Shown in pieces: positions 24,130 to 35,307 of a stretch of DNA of 64,000 bases. Position 1 is the first letter of the stretch. Each line of letters opens with the position of its first letter. The notes beneath the pieces are model-generated. The model was not told the DNA's origin. It saw only the letters and a program-made list of their open reading frames with translations, and made no database searches. The position numbers were made by a program, and so were the translations under genes. Source of the stretch: Gnetum montanum (taxonomy: Eukaryota > Streptophyta > Gnetopsida > Gnetales > Gnetaceae); NCBI GenBank assembly GCA_015680685.1, contig MNCI01001480.1, positions 287,253-351,252 on the forward strand, written 5' to 3'.

Positions 24130-26099
24130 CTCAGTCATGGGGCAAATGGCCACATATATTAAGGCTGCCCAAATTTTCACCTTTTTGTTTTACATCATTC
24201 TTCATATGTTTTTGATTTTCTTAAATATTTTACTACTTGATATATATATATATATATTCATTTCTTTCTCTTAGTTTACTTTGTTTGGTTTCGTTTTGTT
24301 TTATTCATATGAAATCTCTGATTTTTTCCATTGCTACTACTACTACTAGAAGTTAATTAATGTAGTATTTACTATTATGATTGATTACTAAATGAAAATT
24401 TTCATCTGTAGATTATGTCCTCAAATTAACAAATTGTTACTTTTTTGGTAATATTAGGCACAACATCCATCCATTCCATCAAACTCTATAATGTTTTGTA
24501 TCATGTCCTTTCATACTTATAACTTAAAGTAATCAATGATCTTGTTACTTAAAAAACTTGGCATGGACCAAGTAGGAATGAACAAGGGTGTGACTTCAAG
24601 GGGATTTTTCATCTTTTATTTCTAACTTTTTTCTTGAGTTTCATGATTTTTCTCCGTTGATCACTTACCACTCCTATTGTTGACCATAATAAGAAGCATG
24701 TCTTTGGATGGTGTGGTTCCCATGATAAAAAGTATGGAAATTTAAAGTACACCCCTTATACAAATACAAGTTGCAAGCACTAGTTATGGGGCTAGAAAGA
24801 CATGTTATCCATGCCTAAAGGTACATCCTCTAACTAAGACCCTTTCTATCTTCTTGCTTCTTTTTTCTTCTTCTCTTGGAGTGGTGGTTGCACTTTATGG
24901 ATTGTTATAAACTATTGATGATTTAAGGGTCAGGATATGGCAATGCAAAGTCACTAAATGTGGATGGACTTGGTTTTGGTTAAGCTAGGGATGGTATCAA
25001 ATAATCTTTTAAACACATACTTCATAAGGACTTCATGTGACTATGATAAGGATCTCTTACCATTCTTTCTTTCTACCATCATCTTATCTCATCATTGATC
25101 ACTTCACTACCTCTTATCATGATCAATTATTGTATTTGTTATAGCAAGTGGCATAATCCTTAGATGATCTCTTCCATGGATTCAAATTTTAACTTCTAGT
25201 GACCATCAATCATCCTTAATGTCCATGAACTCCTTGTGTTGAAAGCATGTAAGGGCATCATAAGCATAAGCTTGCTTTGGGAAGGATCCACTTGCATGTC
25301 CTTTGATCTTCTTAAGTTAAACTTCCTATCCCTTGGCCATTTCCATAATCAATCTCATCAACTTGCATTCTAAACGTTCAGTTTTTCTTTGTTTTGGCAC
25401 TAACCATTCATCCAAATTCAATCTGATCTCCTCTCTGAATGAACTTGCAACCCTCTTCTATGTTTTTGTCATGCTTCTATGTTTTTATGACTTCCATTAG
25501 GCTCATGTTTCATCCCCAAACTCATTCAAAATTCCTTATTTCTCCTATGAAAAAATTGACTACAAACAACTATGTCAACGTAGCCTCATCGATATAATGG
25601 GATGAGTCAATGTAGCCCTATCAACACATCCTCGTCGATGTAGCATAAAAACTCTATATACATGCATGACACTTAGACATTTTTTGCACCATTTCTTATA
25701 AATGCCAAAGGAGTTTTTCAATTTTTCAAAGCCCAACAATAAAACATCTAATAGTCATAACTTTCAAAGCTCAATTTACCCTATTTTTTGATCCTCAAGC
25801 TACCAAAGGTAAGCTTTCTATCATGGGGGACATAAGCCTTAGTTTTTTCCAAAACTTTTTTGGAAATTTTCCTAACTTGCCAAGGTTTATCCATTAAAAT
25901 AATATTAAATTACTCATTCAAAGTGGGTTAAGCCTAACAAATAAACTTTGGTAGCTAATCAATCAAATAATATTAAAATAATATAACTTGCTAAGATCAC
26001 AAACAAGCCTAAATATAACCTAATCTAATAACAAAAGTATCAAAAGAACTAAGGGTTATAAAGTAATGAGCTAATCTTAAGTTATGTTTGTAATCATAG
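24130..26099 (+). other. E2 spacer between pol and third ORF
   Basis: Non-coding. It starts at a G-run motif (CAGTCATGGGG, 24132-24142) followed by a T-rich tract. Blocks shared with E3 and E4 include GGTGTGACTTCAAGGGGA near 24586 and TGCTTTGGGAAGGATCCAC near 25275. A second G-run motif (TCATGGGGGA) lies at 25821-25830. It ends with CTAAT and AATCATAG immediately before the ATG of the third ORF. A (TA)n run lies at 24240-24257. Confidence 0.6.
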
Positions 26100-28900
26100 A
26101 TGGTACCAAAGAGAGAACCATAGGCAGGAGGGTCTTTCTAGCCCAGGGAGAAGCAACCAAGAGGAGGAAAGGACCAACAACAACAACCACAACAACTCTA
26201 GGGCTAAGTAGCTAAGAAAACCCATGTAATAGGATCTCTTTTGGAGGAGCTTGAAGTGGAATTTGTCTAATAGATTCCCATGGTAAAAATAGGCCAATCC
26301 AAGTAGGATGAAGTCCATAGGCTAAGGCTAACTTAGAAGCTACCCTCATGGAGGCCTACCTAGAAAAGATCAAAACCAAGGAGATTAAGAGTTTCATTCT
26401 CTAAGAATTGAACTTTGGATCCTTCTTAGAATTGGCACTAGAAGAAGTCCACATGTAATAACAAGGGTCTCCCATGTGGCCCATTCTCTTTGATAGTAAA
26501 AAATCATAGATGGAGGATAATTACCTCTTCTGGAATAAATGATAGGAAGATGCATCTATAAAAATCAAAGATACCATTGTCTCCTACTTAGTGGAGTTCA
26601 TCATGGAGGTCTTTTATTTACTCAATACTAGGGCAAAGTTGACGAAAATTTTCATACAAATAGACCTTGAAGGTAAAAAGGAGTGGGTCCAGCATTTTTA
26701 TGGAGTGGACCATAAGGATTATAGTGTCCTCACCAAGGCAGAGCATGTCTACTTTAGGATTGTGGCCTACCACCTAAATCCAACGGTGAGGCCTTACAAT
26801 ATAACAACCTTCTTTGCTTGGGCATGCACTGCTCTAAGTAGAAAATTTCTAGTCAACCTTCCTTAGCTCATTTATCTAAAAATTGAAAAGTACTTTAAGG
26901 AAAATAATAAGGGAAGGAAGACACTCCCCTTTTTGTGCCTCATTTACAAATTGCATATGAGGGGAGGTATTGCACACTATGCCAATGATGTGGTTTTCCA
27001 TGCTCCTACCACATCATGACAAGATATGATGAAGGATAAGGCAAAAACTAAGCTACAAGGGGAGGAGAGGCCCCCACTATCACCACCTATAAGAGAGACT
27101 ACACCATAGATGCTTGCAGCTCTTGAGAGGCCCCGAAAGCTTTGTGAGCAACAACTATAGCAATAGCAAGTCTTAGCAAGTGGTGGGGAGTCCTCAATTT
27201 ACCGTCTAGTCTTAAGCCATCTTAACGAGGTCACCAGGTCTATTAGCTAGCTAGACCATGAAATAATCCCACTATTCTCAACTCAAAGAGACCAAGTATC
27301 TGCAAGATCCAATCTAAGTGCTCAAGAGGTCATAGTATCCATTCAAGGACAAACATTCCTTAACATTTTAGGGAATGTTATGACTTTCTCTATCAAGTTG
27401 GAGGAAGATGAGGTAGTGATTATCCTAGTCATGCAACATAAAGGATAGGAAACAATGGCAGAAGTAATAGTCGATAGGGTGGTCAAAACGCTGAATGCTC
27501 CTATGGTGACCATGCCAAACATTATCACAATGGCAGACATCTAAGCATCTACAAGACTGGGGAGTGGTTGGTTAAGTGCTACCCAACACAAGGAAGTATT
27601 GGAATGATTACTTAGAGTTGGAAAATATCTTCTAGAAATCTTCAATCTTTCAAATGAGATCACTGTGAACTAGTCATAACTGCTTGAGAAAAAGGACAAG
27701 TTGTTAATTGCCAATGCTCAATGGAAGGTAGCCACCAATGCTAATCATCAGTTAGCTACTAAAGTTGAAAAATTACATGCTCATCTCTCTAACCCTACCA
27801 TTTGTAGGATAGAATTAACTAGGGATGAAGCTTTCTAATAACTTCAGCATAGATTACAAAAGGTCAATAATGTAAAGAAGGTAGCAGTTTTCAATGCATC
27901 CTTGTCGAGAGCCATGACCCTCAACACTAACAAGGAGTTTTTGCAAGTATTGAAAGAGAACTTGATCTTAACCAAAGATAATCATCACCTACAAAATTTT
28001 AAGCAACAAAAGGACCAAATGATCAAATTCATTCACCAACAATAGGAGTAGCTAGCCAAGATTAATCTAGATATGAGAAAGTTGGTACTAGATAACCACA
28101 ATCTCTTGATGGAGGAAGTCTATGCATTTCATTAGAAGATAGCCATTGAGGTAGCTGCCTGGAAGAATGAGACCTTGAAATTTGAGCAAGTAAAAAATCA
28201 TTACATGGATCAGGTTGGGCTTTTCAAAGAGGTCAATGAAAAGGAGATTCAACTAGTAAAAGCAAAGATGAATGAAATCCTCTACAACTTCAATAATGAG
28301 ACGATGTGCGATAGCCCATCTTTGATGGACTAAATGTTTCTAACAAAGCTAAAATCTTCCTAAAGGATTTGCAAATCGAGGAGATGAAAAAATACATGAA
28401 GCTCTCCAACATCCACTATGCAGACCTAGCTATGCTGATAGTAAGAAGATTACGAATAGACTTAAAAGCATGTGGCCAGTTCCTACCTCCTGTATGAGGT
28501 AAAATTCAAGCATAAAAAGGAGATAAAACAAAAGTTAGAGATAGCCAATGTAGAGCTTGAAGTTCTTAGAAGAAAATTCATGGATCAATGATCTGTTGCT
28601 GAGAACCTAGCCAGAAGGATGAATGAGAACCATGAATTGTGAAACCTAGTAAAGACATTTGACATCAAACGTAAGTAATTCATCAGCATGGTTGGTCAAC
28701 ACGAAGAAGCTGTTTTCTTCAATGTCATGCTCATGAGACATCCTAGCACCAACCCATATCAATAAATTCATGTGCACTACTTACAACCCACATGAAAATG
28801 AAGAAAAGATTAAATCATTGCTAGATGCTTTCAGACTCCCAATAGTAGCAATGGGATAGCCTCAACCTCCATTAGCTCCAAAACATGGTGAAGGATCTTC
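26100..28900 (+). pseudogene. E2 third ORF (env-position), decayed
   Basis: Starts MVPKREP at 26100, immediately after CATAG. The N-terminal ~60 codons are basic and Gln-rich (QQQQP). A globular part at about 26591-26866 is open for 91 codons and contains WVQHFYGVDHKDYSVL and FFAWACTALSRKFLVNLP. After about 27340 it has VIILVMQHKG and LSATQHKEVLE, shared with E1, then a long Leu/Lys/Glu-rich coiled-coil-like region to about 28700. No signal peptide or membrane segment is visible, so despite its position it is not obviously an envelope protein. I do not recognise the family with certainty; Athila-type third ORFs and the plant-transposon-protein families found next to them are the best comparison. 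Many stops. Confidence 0.62.
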
Positions 28901-29184
28901 AGCATCATAGGAGCCTCCACCTCTGAGTACTATTTGAGAATTCTTTATGACTTTTTCAATCCTATAGGAACCTACTATAGTTTTTTTGTAATAGTATTCA
29001 ATTTTATTGTAATGGATACTAGAGTTGTAATCCATTAAAATCAAGCACTCAAAGTTAGTAGAGTCTATCTGTCTATCTAGCTGTCTTTTAGTTAATAAAT
29101 TCTATACATCCCCAAATTTTGCAAGAAGCTTGATCCTACTTTTTTTTTCACTTGAGGATGAGTTTTTAGTCAATTGTCGGGGTA

Positions 29185-30067
29185 TGATAAGTCATAACTA
29201 GATAGGTTGCATTGATGCAACCTTGTCAACATATCCTCATCAATGCATGCTCAGATGCATTAATGTAGGTGCATCGACACTAATGTAGCCATGGCCTATA
29301 TAAATGTGCTCACCACCCACATTTATGGCACTTAGAATTCATAGCGTAGCAAAGTTCTTACAGTTTCTTTTCTCGAGAGTTAGAATATTTTCCCTTTGAG
29401 TGCTCATAGTATGAATTAAGCAATTATATGGTGCTTTATTTGAGTGCCTACATACTTGATTTCACTGGCATGGATGATAATAAAGTTGAGATTACCTACA
29501 TTCATTACAGCACTTAGATTAGTTTCCTCTTTATGTTTAGCACTTTATTCTTAAAATAATTTACATTATTGGCCTTGAATAATTAATATAATTAATCATA
29601 AAAGATGTAAGTACGATGACTTTGAGCATAGCATATTGCACTTGGTAATCTCAGTAGTGGATATTTGGCACACCCAGTAATAGCCACTTGGTAATCCAAC
29701 AATGTTAATATGTGTTTGGGATATGTATGGAAAGTGGAAATAGTTTTTTACATTAGGATAGTTAGTTACTAGATTAGTTAAGTATTTAGATAATTAATTG
29801 TTAAATCTCCATTCACTCATCTTGTCACTAGAATGAAAAAAAGTACAAAAATACTGATAAAATTAGACATCATGTGCCTTAACTCATATTTAACCATACA
29901 TACTAATAACAAAAGTGTGAGTTAGGAAGAAAACAATATACAACTCCATAATTTAACATTTAGGACTATAGGCAACTTCAGAAACTAAGTCTATGAAATT
30001 CGACCAGATCATTAGTGAACGTTTGTGATTCGTATTGTTGGGCATAGGGAATACCCACCACTCATCA
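29185..30067 (+). repeat. E2 3' LTR
   Basis: Starts TGATAAGTC right after GTCGGGGTA and ends CACTCATCA. 883 bp, aligned along its length with the E2 5' LTR, with the TATA box at 29297-29305. Confidence 0.87.
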
Positions 30068-30110
30068 ATAGGCATGTGTCAACGTAACTTGTCTTATTCA
30101 TGGTTCATCA
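30068..30110 (-). repeat. Terminal 43 bp of the E1 5' LTR, displaced by E2
   Basis: It begins ATAGGCATGTGTCAA where the E1 3' LTR has ATAAGCATGTGTCAA. Both run exactly 43 bases to a CATCA end (30110 here, 4538 there). This places E2 inside the E1 LTR. Confidence 0.88.
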
Positions 30111-31282
30111 CTTGTGCAAGAATAAAATCCTTCTTTCCTTTGTATTCAATTATGCATTTGTTGTGGCTAATTAAACTTGAGTCAACTTGGACTATGAAAT
30201 CCAAGGAAGCTCCTCATCACTATGTGCATACCCTTGTGATGTAGTTTATAAAGAATTAAGGCTATGTAGTTCTAAAGAAAGTAATAAGATGGTTAAGTTG
30301 GCATGGAACCTGAAAGAATCTTCATACTCCTTTAGGCCTCATTCTGAAGGGAAACAACCTTTGAACAATCAATTAGGCATGCTTTCTTAAACTCTTCCAT
30401 GCTTCCTCATAAGTGATTATTCATCCTTGCATAATTGAAAACATAGTAACTTTATTCTTTGATTATGTGCTTATATAGTTTGGAATTCTTGCAAATACTG
30501 TATCATATATATAAAAGAATTATAGATGGAAAGATGTTAGTGAAGGATGATGGCATGCTAGGTTATGTAGCAACAAGGCAAGACAAGGCACATGCAGGTG
30601 AAATCATAGTCGATCTAGAAGATGTTACAATGGTGGATCTAGGTAAACTTATTGAACCTATAGGAAATACGTAGGAAGTCAACACTGATTGACTAGGTGT
30701 TTGTATTAGTGATTGTTAAGGCATAGTTCATCTTGAGTTCACCCTCCATTTCATAGTGATTTTGGCACTCCATGATGTACCAAGCAATACTCTCAATGGC
30801 ACACCTCCTAACATCTATCCCCTCTTCCTTTCAAGAATTTAAGATAGATGATTCATGAAACCTTTCTAAATTGACCTTCACATCATCACATAAATATAAG
30901 GATGACAAGATAGATGAAGGAAAGATTAAAAAAGAGAGTGAATAATGAGATGTTAGACTAGTGGTAAGACCTTGATTTGAAAGCTCCAAGTATTAGGATT
31001 TTTTTCTTCTCAACAAAGGTTAAGAAAAGTTCAAGAGCTAAGAAATTCAAGAAAAGGTACTGGAATTTTCATTAGAAAATTAAGAAAGAGTTTCATCCAA
31101 TCTCTTTGGAAAGAGAAAGGCAAGAAGAGGAGTGCAAGGAAGAAGAAAAGTAAGAACCAAGGAGAAAAAGATTATGAAAATTCATTAAAGATGTAGTGTG
31201 GTGAATAACCACATTCAATTTTTTAACTAAAAAATTTGTAAAATGCTTTAAGTGTGAAATTTTTTTTTTGAGTATTTATACT
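30111..31282. other. Non-coding stretch between E1/E2 and E3
   Basis: No recognised gene. The part 30890-31180 is purine-rich (many AAGAAG/GAGAAA strings). At 30947-30970 there is GATGTTAGACTAGTGGTAAG, which resembles a tRNA-type A box but has no convincing B box at normal spacing. The last five bases (ATACT) are the E3 target duplication. Confidence 0.45.
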
Positions 31283-31738
31283 TCATGGGACGCAATATCG
31301 CATGGGCCGCAATATCACATACGCGATATCGCGGTGCGCTGCCAAGTCTATAAATAAGAGGTGGCTCTCCCTTGTTTTTCATTCTAGTCCTAGATCGTAG
31401 TGAAACTCTGGTAGTTTGATCTCTCCAGAGATAGAATATTTTCCATGTGCCCGCAGTAGGAGCTCCAAAGTGAACGGATCTTTATTCGAGTAGACATTGT
31501 ACCTAAACACAAGTTTGTGTACGGCAATAAAGATGAACTTCTTGGATAAACCTCACAGTGCATGGAATAGGCAAAATAGGACTTTTATTTATTGTTTATC
31601 ATTTACATGCTTTATTAGTTATTAAATCTCTCTCAACCCTTCTCTCCTAGTTAAGTGCCTCAGTACGACCGCTTCGAGCACGTGTGTTACGCGTGGTGAT
31701 CCTAGCAACGACTAGCGTTTGGTAACCACGGTTGCATC
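31283..31738 (+). repeat. E3 5' LTR, left part (truncated by assembly gap)
   Basis: Aligns with 37244-37711 of the 3' LTR. TATAAATA is at 31349-31356. Three copies of a GCAATATCGC-like palindrome lie at 31292-31301, 31309-31318 and 31323-31332; the 3' LTR has four. The first bases are TC instead of TG. About 330 bp of LTR should lie in the gap. Confidence 0.85.
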
Positions 31739-32400
31739 NNNNNNNNNNNNNNNNNNNNNNNNNNNNNNNNNNNNNNNNNNNNNNNNNNNNNNNNNNNNNN
31801 NNNNNNNNNNNNNNNNNNNNNNNNNNNNNNNNNNNNNNNNNNNNNNNNNNNNNNNNNNNNNNNNNNNNNNNNNNNNNNNNNNNNNNNNNNNNNNNNNNNN
31901 NNNNNNNNNNNNNNNNNNNNNNNNNNNNNNNNNNNNNNNNNNNNNNNNNNNNNNNNNNNNNNNNNNNNNNNNNNNNNNNNNNNNNNNNNNNNNNNNNNNN
32001 NNNNNNNNNNNNNNNNNNNNNNNNNNNNNNNNNNNNNNNNNNNNNNNNNNNNNNNNNNNNNNNNNNNNNNNNNNNNNNNNNNNNNNNNNNNNNNNNNNNN
32101 NNNNNNNNNNNNNNNNNNNNNNNNNNNNNNNNNNNNNNNNNNNNNNNNNNNNNNNNNNNNNNNNNNNNNNNNNNNNNNNNNNNNNNNNNNNNNNNNNNNN
32201 NNNNNNNNNNNNNNNNNNNNNNNNNNNNNNNNNNNNNNNNNNNNNNNNNNNNNNNNNNNNNNNNNNNNNNNNNNNNNNNNNNNNNNNNNNNNNNNNNNNN
32301 NNNNNNNNNNNNNNNNNNNNNNNNNNNNNNNNNNNNNNNNNNNNNNNNNNNNNNNNNNNNNNNNNNNNNNNNNNNNNNNNNNNNNNNNNNNNNNNNNNNN
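31739..32400. other. Assembly gap (662 N)
   Basis: By comparison with the 3' LTR and with E4, the gap should hold about 327 bp of LTR, the primer-binding site, the leader and the gag start. ORFs reported across it are meaningless. Confidence 0.97.
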
Positions 32401-33810
32401 GAGGAGGTGGGGTATTAGAACCTACGCTCCATGATACAAAACCCTAGTTATGATCCCTGTGAATGCCAACTATTCACTGAGGGAACAACAATACATGACA
32501 AGGACGGGCACTTAGATCATTATCATATCAAGGCCGAAGCCACAAAAGAGAAGGTAAGAAACATCATCATGGTGATGGTTCTCCTTCTTCTTCCCCTTCT
32601 TCACATCATTCACCCTCTCCTTCCACATCGGGGCATAGTCATCAAGAGCATAACGGAGAGGATAAGGGTAAGAGAAATGAGAAACCTCGATGAGAGAGTT
32701 GAGAGAGAGGATGAGGGTAGTCTAGAGAATCTAGGCATGAACGAAGGGAAAGTAGGGAACAACATAGACATCATAGACGTCATGAAAGAGATGATCATGA
32801 TGAACCCCTACTGGCCACCCGAAGCATTATAGATATCATGGAGGTAGTGAGAATCTCAACAAGGCATCAAAAAGATAGTTGGATCAAGCTCTTAAACATG
32901 AACAACATCCCCCAATTTGAAGGAGGACATAACGCTGATCCGCAAAATCATTTACAGGCATTCCACGATGCTTGCGCCTTGCAAAACATTGAAAATAAGT
33001 GGTAGAAACTAAAGTTGTTTCCCAGGACACTCATAAAGGAAGCAGAGAGTTGGTACTGGTCCTTAGAACCAGAAACCATTAGGAGGTGGAGTACGATGTT
33101 AGAACTCTTTAATGATAAATATCAAACATACTCTAGAGTGTCTAACTTGCATAAGCAGATCCAAGGATGGAAGTAAGGTACTCATGAACCCTTGAATGTT
33201 GCCATCGCCTGATACTATGCATTGTTACATCGTTGCCCAGGCCATGGTTACGCACGGCAAGACCAACTACACCATCTTGTAGATGGGCTAAGGTATGAAA
33301 CTAGGAGAACCCTTGGGACTTATGCCCAAGGGAGATTATTAGAACTTAGATCCCATGAAATTCATCAATTGTTGGAACAAGTAGCCAAAGAAGAAGGGGA
33401 GCTATGAAAAAGAGAGAGCGTAGAAGAATACAACCACGATCCTTCCCTCCAGAAGAGGGGAGTGAGATTTTGCGATAAAGAGGATGAGTCACCACTTGAA
33501 GAGTTGGTGAACAGAAAAACTTGCCACTCCAAAAATTAACAATAGAAGTAGCGGCTAAGGTAGATGAAGTATGGAGCTCCTTAGATAGTAAAATTGAAAC
33601 TATTCTAAAGATCGTAGAGGAGTCTAAGGAGGAACGAACTAGTGACAAGGACAAGAAAAAGTGGAGACACTCAGGCCTTGCATGTGACAAGGGTAAGGGG
33701 AAAATGAACATCTCCGATGAGGTTGTGGACTCAGATTCAGACAATGACGGTGGATGTGAGATCTACCAATATGAACATCCTATGGGATGTTGTCCAATCA
33801 TCTCATGAGA
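32401..33810 (+). pseudogene. E3 gag (start lost in gap)
   Basis: Capsid-type domain with NMNNIPQFEGGHNADPQNHL, FHDACALQNIENK, LELFNDKYQTYSRV and LVDGLRYETRRTLGTYAQGR between 32830 and 33340, the same strings as in E2 and E4 gag. The nucleocapsid motif at 33755-33793 is CEIYQYEHPMGCC, with Tyr at the second Cys position. The reading needs a few frame changes and crosses several stops (for example TAG at about 33003 and 33175), so it is a relic though less damaged than E1/E2. After it, Pro/Gln-rich linker sequence continues to about 34370. Confidence 0.8.
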
Positions 33811-34378
33811 GTCTGGGGTGTATGCACTAAACTCGAGACTCAACAGATGGCAGACATCCCGAAGGTTACCTTATCCCCAAGGTAACCCAAGAGAGTTCCA
33901 CCAACCATTAACGTACTATCCAAGTGGAACTCCACCACAACCCATCGAGCAACATTAGCAATGGCAATACCCATAGTCATGGGGGATGCCACCGCCAAAA
34001 CAACAATACCCTTACCGATAACCAGGCCCATATGGCTCCTACGTGTAGCAGCCGGTTTCTCCAAGTGACTCTATGGATCACACAACCCTGCAGTGTTACT
34101 ATTAAGTTTGGGAGTACTTTAGAAGGACTCCTTTTCCTCTAGGAGATGCTCCACATCCATACCATCCTCCAAATCCATCCGCCTCTCTTCTACCAGTAGT
34201 TCCCATAACTCCTGCTCCAACAATACAAGGGGAACTCCCCACTCAACCACAACAACGTAACGCTACGAGAGTAATAAACATTCAACCCGCTGTTGGTTCT
34301 GACAATTGCAAAAAGAGATGACCTTTCTTCAAAACCAAAAGCCCAGACAAGCTCTCACAACAACAAGTCATTGAGTCT

Positions 34379-35071
34379 GTGCACACTCCTCCAACAAATA
34401 AGGCTTCGGAGCTCCCTTCAAACCAATATCAAAGCTCAATGCAAACGGTTATGTTAACGCATACCATTACCGATTGCATCAAGGTAGGCCACCTTCCCAG
34501 GAAACTATCTAACCCTGGAAGTCCCTTAATCTACCTCCAAGTCGCTGGGAAAGAACCACATAAGGCTCTTCTTGACTCAGGTTCTAGAGTCAACGTAATA
34601 TCACGAGAAATGTATCAAGCCTGGAACCTTCCCCAACTCAAGAAGAGCAATATCCAACTTGAGTTGGCAGACCAGTCCATCACCATTCCCTTGGAATTGG
34701 TGGAGGACATAATTACCACTATGTGTGGTTGGTCATACCCAGCCGATTTCCTGGTGATAGAAGTTAACAGCAATGCAAGGGACTTCCCAATTATAATGGG
34801 AAGGGCATGGCTAAGCACAATACACACATGCCTAGGGATCTGCGATCTTTTCTTGGAAATATCTAAGGTAAACATTTATGGAAAGATTGAGAAGAAGAAA
34901 GTTCCATGCATCACATACAGTGATTCATCAGGTGATGACATGGAGGAATGCTCTGCATCTCCCCCATGCAACAGGTGTGCTCTTGAAACTTTGAGACAAA
35001 AGTGCCTGTATGTAGCAACCACACAACAAGTAGACACCCCGTGGTTGACAGCTAGTCGAAAGAGCAACTGA
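34379..35071 (+). CDS. E3 aspartic protease region, open frame
   Basis: An open stretch of 230 codons. The retropepsin motif is KALLDSGSRVNVIS (about 34562-34605), followed by ELADQSITIPLELVEDII, GWSYPADFLVIEV and DFPIIMGRAWLSTI. It would process the Gag polyprotein. It is intact within this frame but cannot be translated continuously from gag because of upstream stops. Where E2 continues to RT, this sequence runs after about 35180 straight into the G-run motif and spacer, so the pol remainder was deleted. Confidence 0.8.
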   Translation: MHTPPTNKASELPSNQYQSSMQTVMLTHTITDCIKVGHLPRKLSNPGSPLIYLQVAGKEPHKALLDSGSRVNVISREMYQAWNLPQLKKSNIQLELADQSITIPLELVEDIITTMCGWSYPADFLVIEVNSNARDFPIIMGRAWLSTIHTCLGICDLFLEISKVNIYGKIEKKKVPCITYSDSSGDDMEECSASPPCNRCALETLRQKCLYVATTQQVDTPWLTASRKSN

Positions 35072-35307
35072 CCAACATGCATGGAACGAACTGGGGAAAT
35101 AACTCATGCTAACAACGAAGTTATAGATACATTGGAATATGAGCATCGTCGACTTCCACCCCTTAATCTAAGAACATCAATTGGGAGAAGTTAGGCACTT
35201 TTAAGAAATTCAAATAGATGTTCATTATCTCGGATCTCTCCCTTTCCATTCAGTCATGGGGGAGATGGCCACCTATGCTAATCATTTTGGGCCCTCAATT
35301 CTTTTAA

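Larger units (their letters stand above)
16801..30067 (+). mobile_element. E2: old Athila-like Ty3/gypsy retrotransposon nested in E1
   Basis: A 13.3-kb plus-strand element: 5' LTR 16801-17705, primer site, gag, protease, RT, RNase H, integrase, G-run motif, spacer, third ORF, 3' LTR 29185-30067. It is flanked by ATGGG (16796-16800) and ATAGG (30068-30072), a 5-bp target duplication with one G-to-A change. The interrupted E1 LTR resumes exactly after it. The LTRs are clearly diverged by eye, so it is old, but necessarily younger than E1. All coding parts contain many stops. Confidence 0.9.
3945..30110 (-). mobile_element. E1: old Athila-like Ty3/gypsy retrotransposon, interrupted by E2
   Basis: A minus-strand LTR element of about 12.9 kb once E2 is removed. 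Read right to left: 5' LTR (15978-16800 plus 30068-30110), tRNA-Asp-type primer site, gag, protease, RT, RNase H, integrase, G-run motif, non-coding spacer, third ORF, G-run motif, 3' LTR (3945-4538). Every coding part carries many stops. The 3' LTR has lost roughly 270 bp. The LTR ends are TGATGAG...CATCA in the plus reading. I see no convincing target duplication (TAGAT against CTTGT), which fits its age or an edge loss. The Athila-like placement rests on the primer site, the pol motifs and the third ORF after pol. Confidence 0.85.

Noticed and set aside
3940-30115. Target-site duplication for E1
   Set aside because: The five bases outside each end (TAGAT and CTTGT) do not match; not claimed.
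30947-30970. A tRNA gene at an A-box-like string
   Set aside because: No B box at proper spacing and no cloverleaf stems can be drawn.
31719-32447. Open frames of 242 and 228 codons around 31.7-32.4 kb
   Set aside because: They consist almost wholly of N bases in the assembly gap.
33346-33744. 132-codon minus-strand frame in E3
   Set aside because: Overlaps E3 gag in antisense; Ser/Leu-rich composition comes from the acidic/Lys-rich gag code on the other strand.
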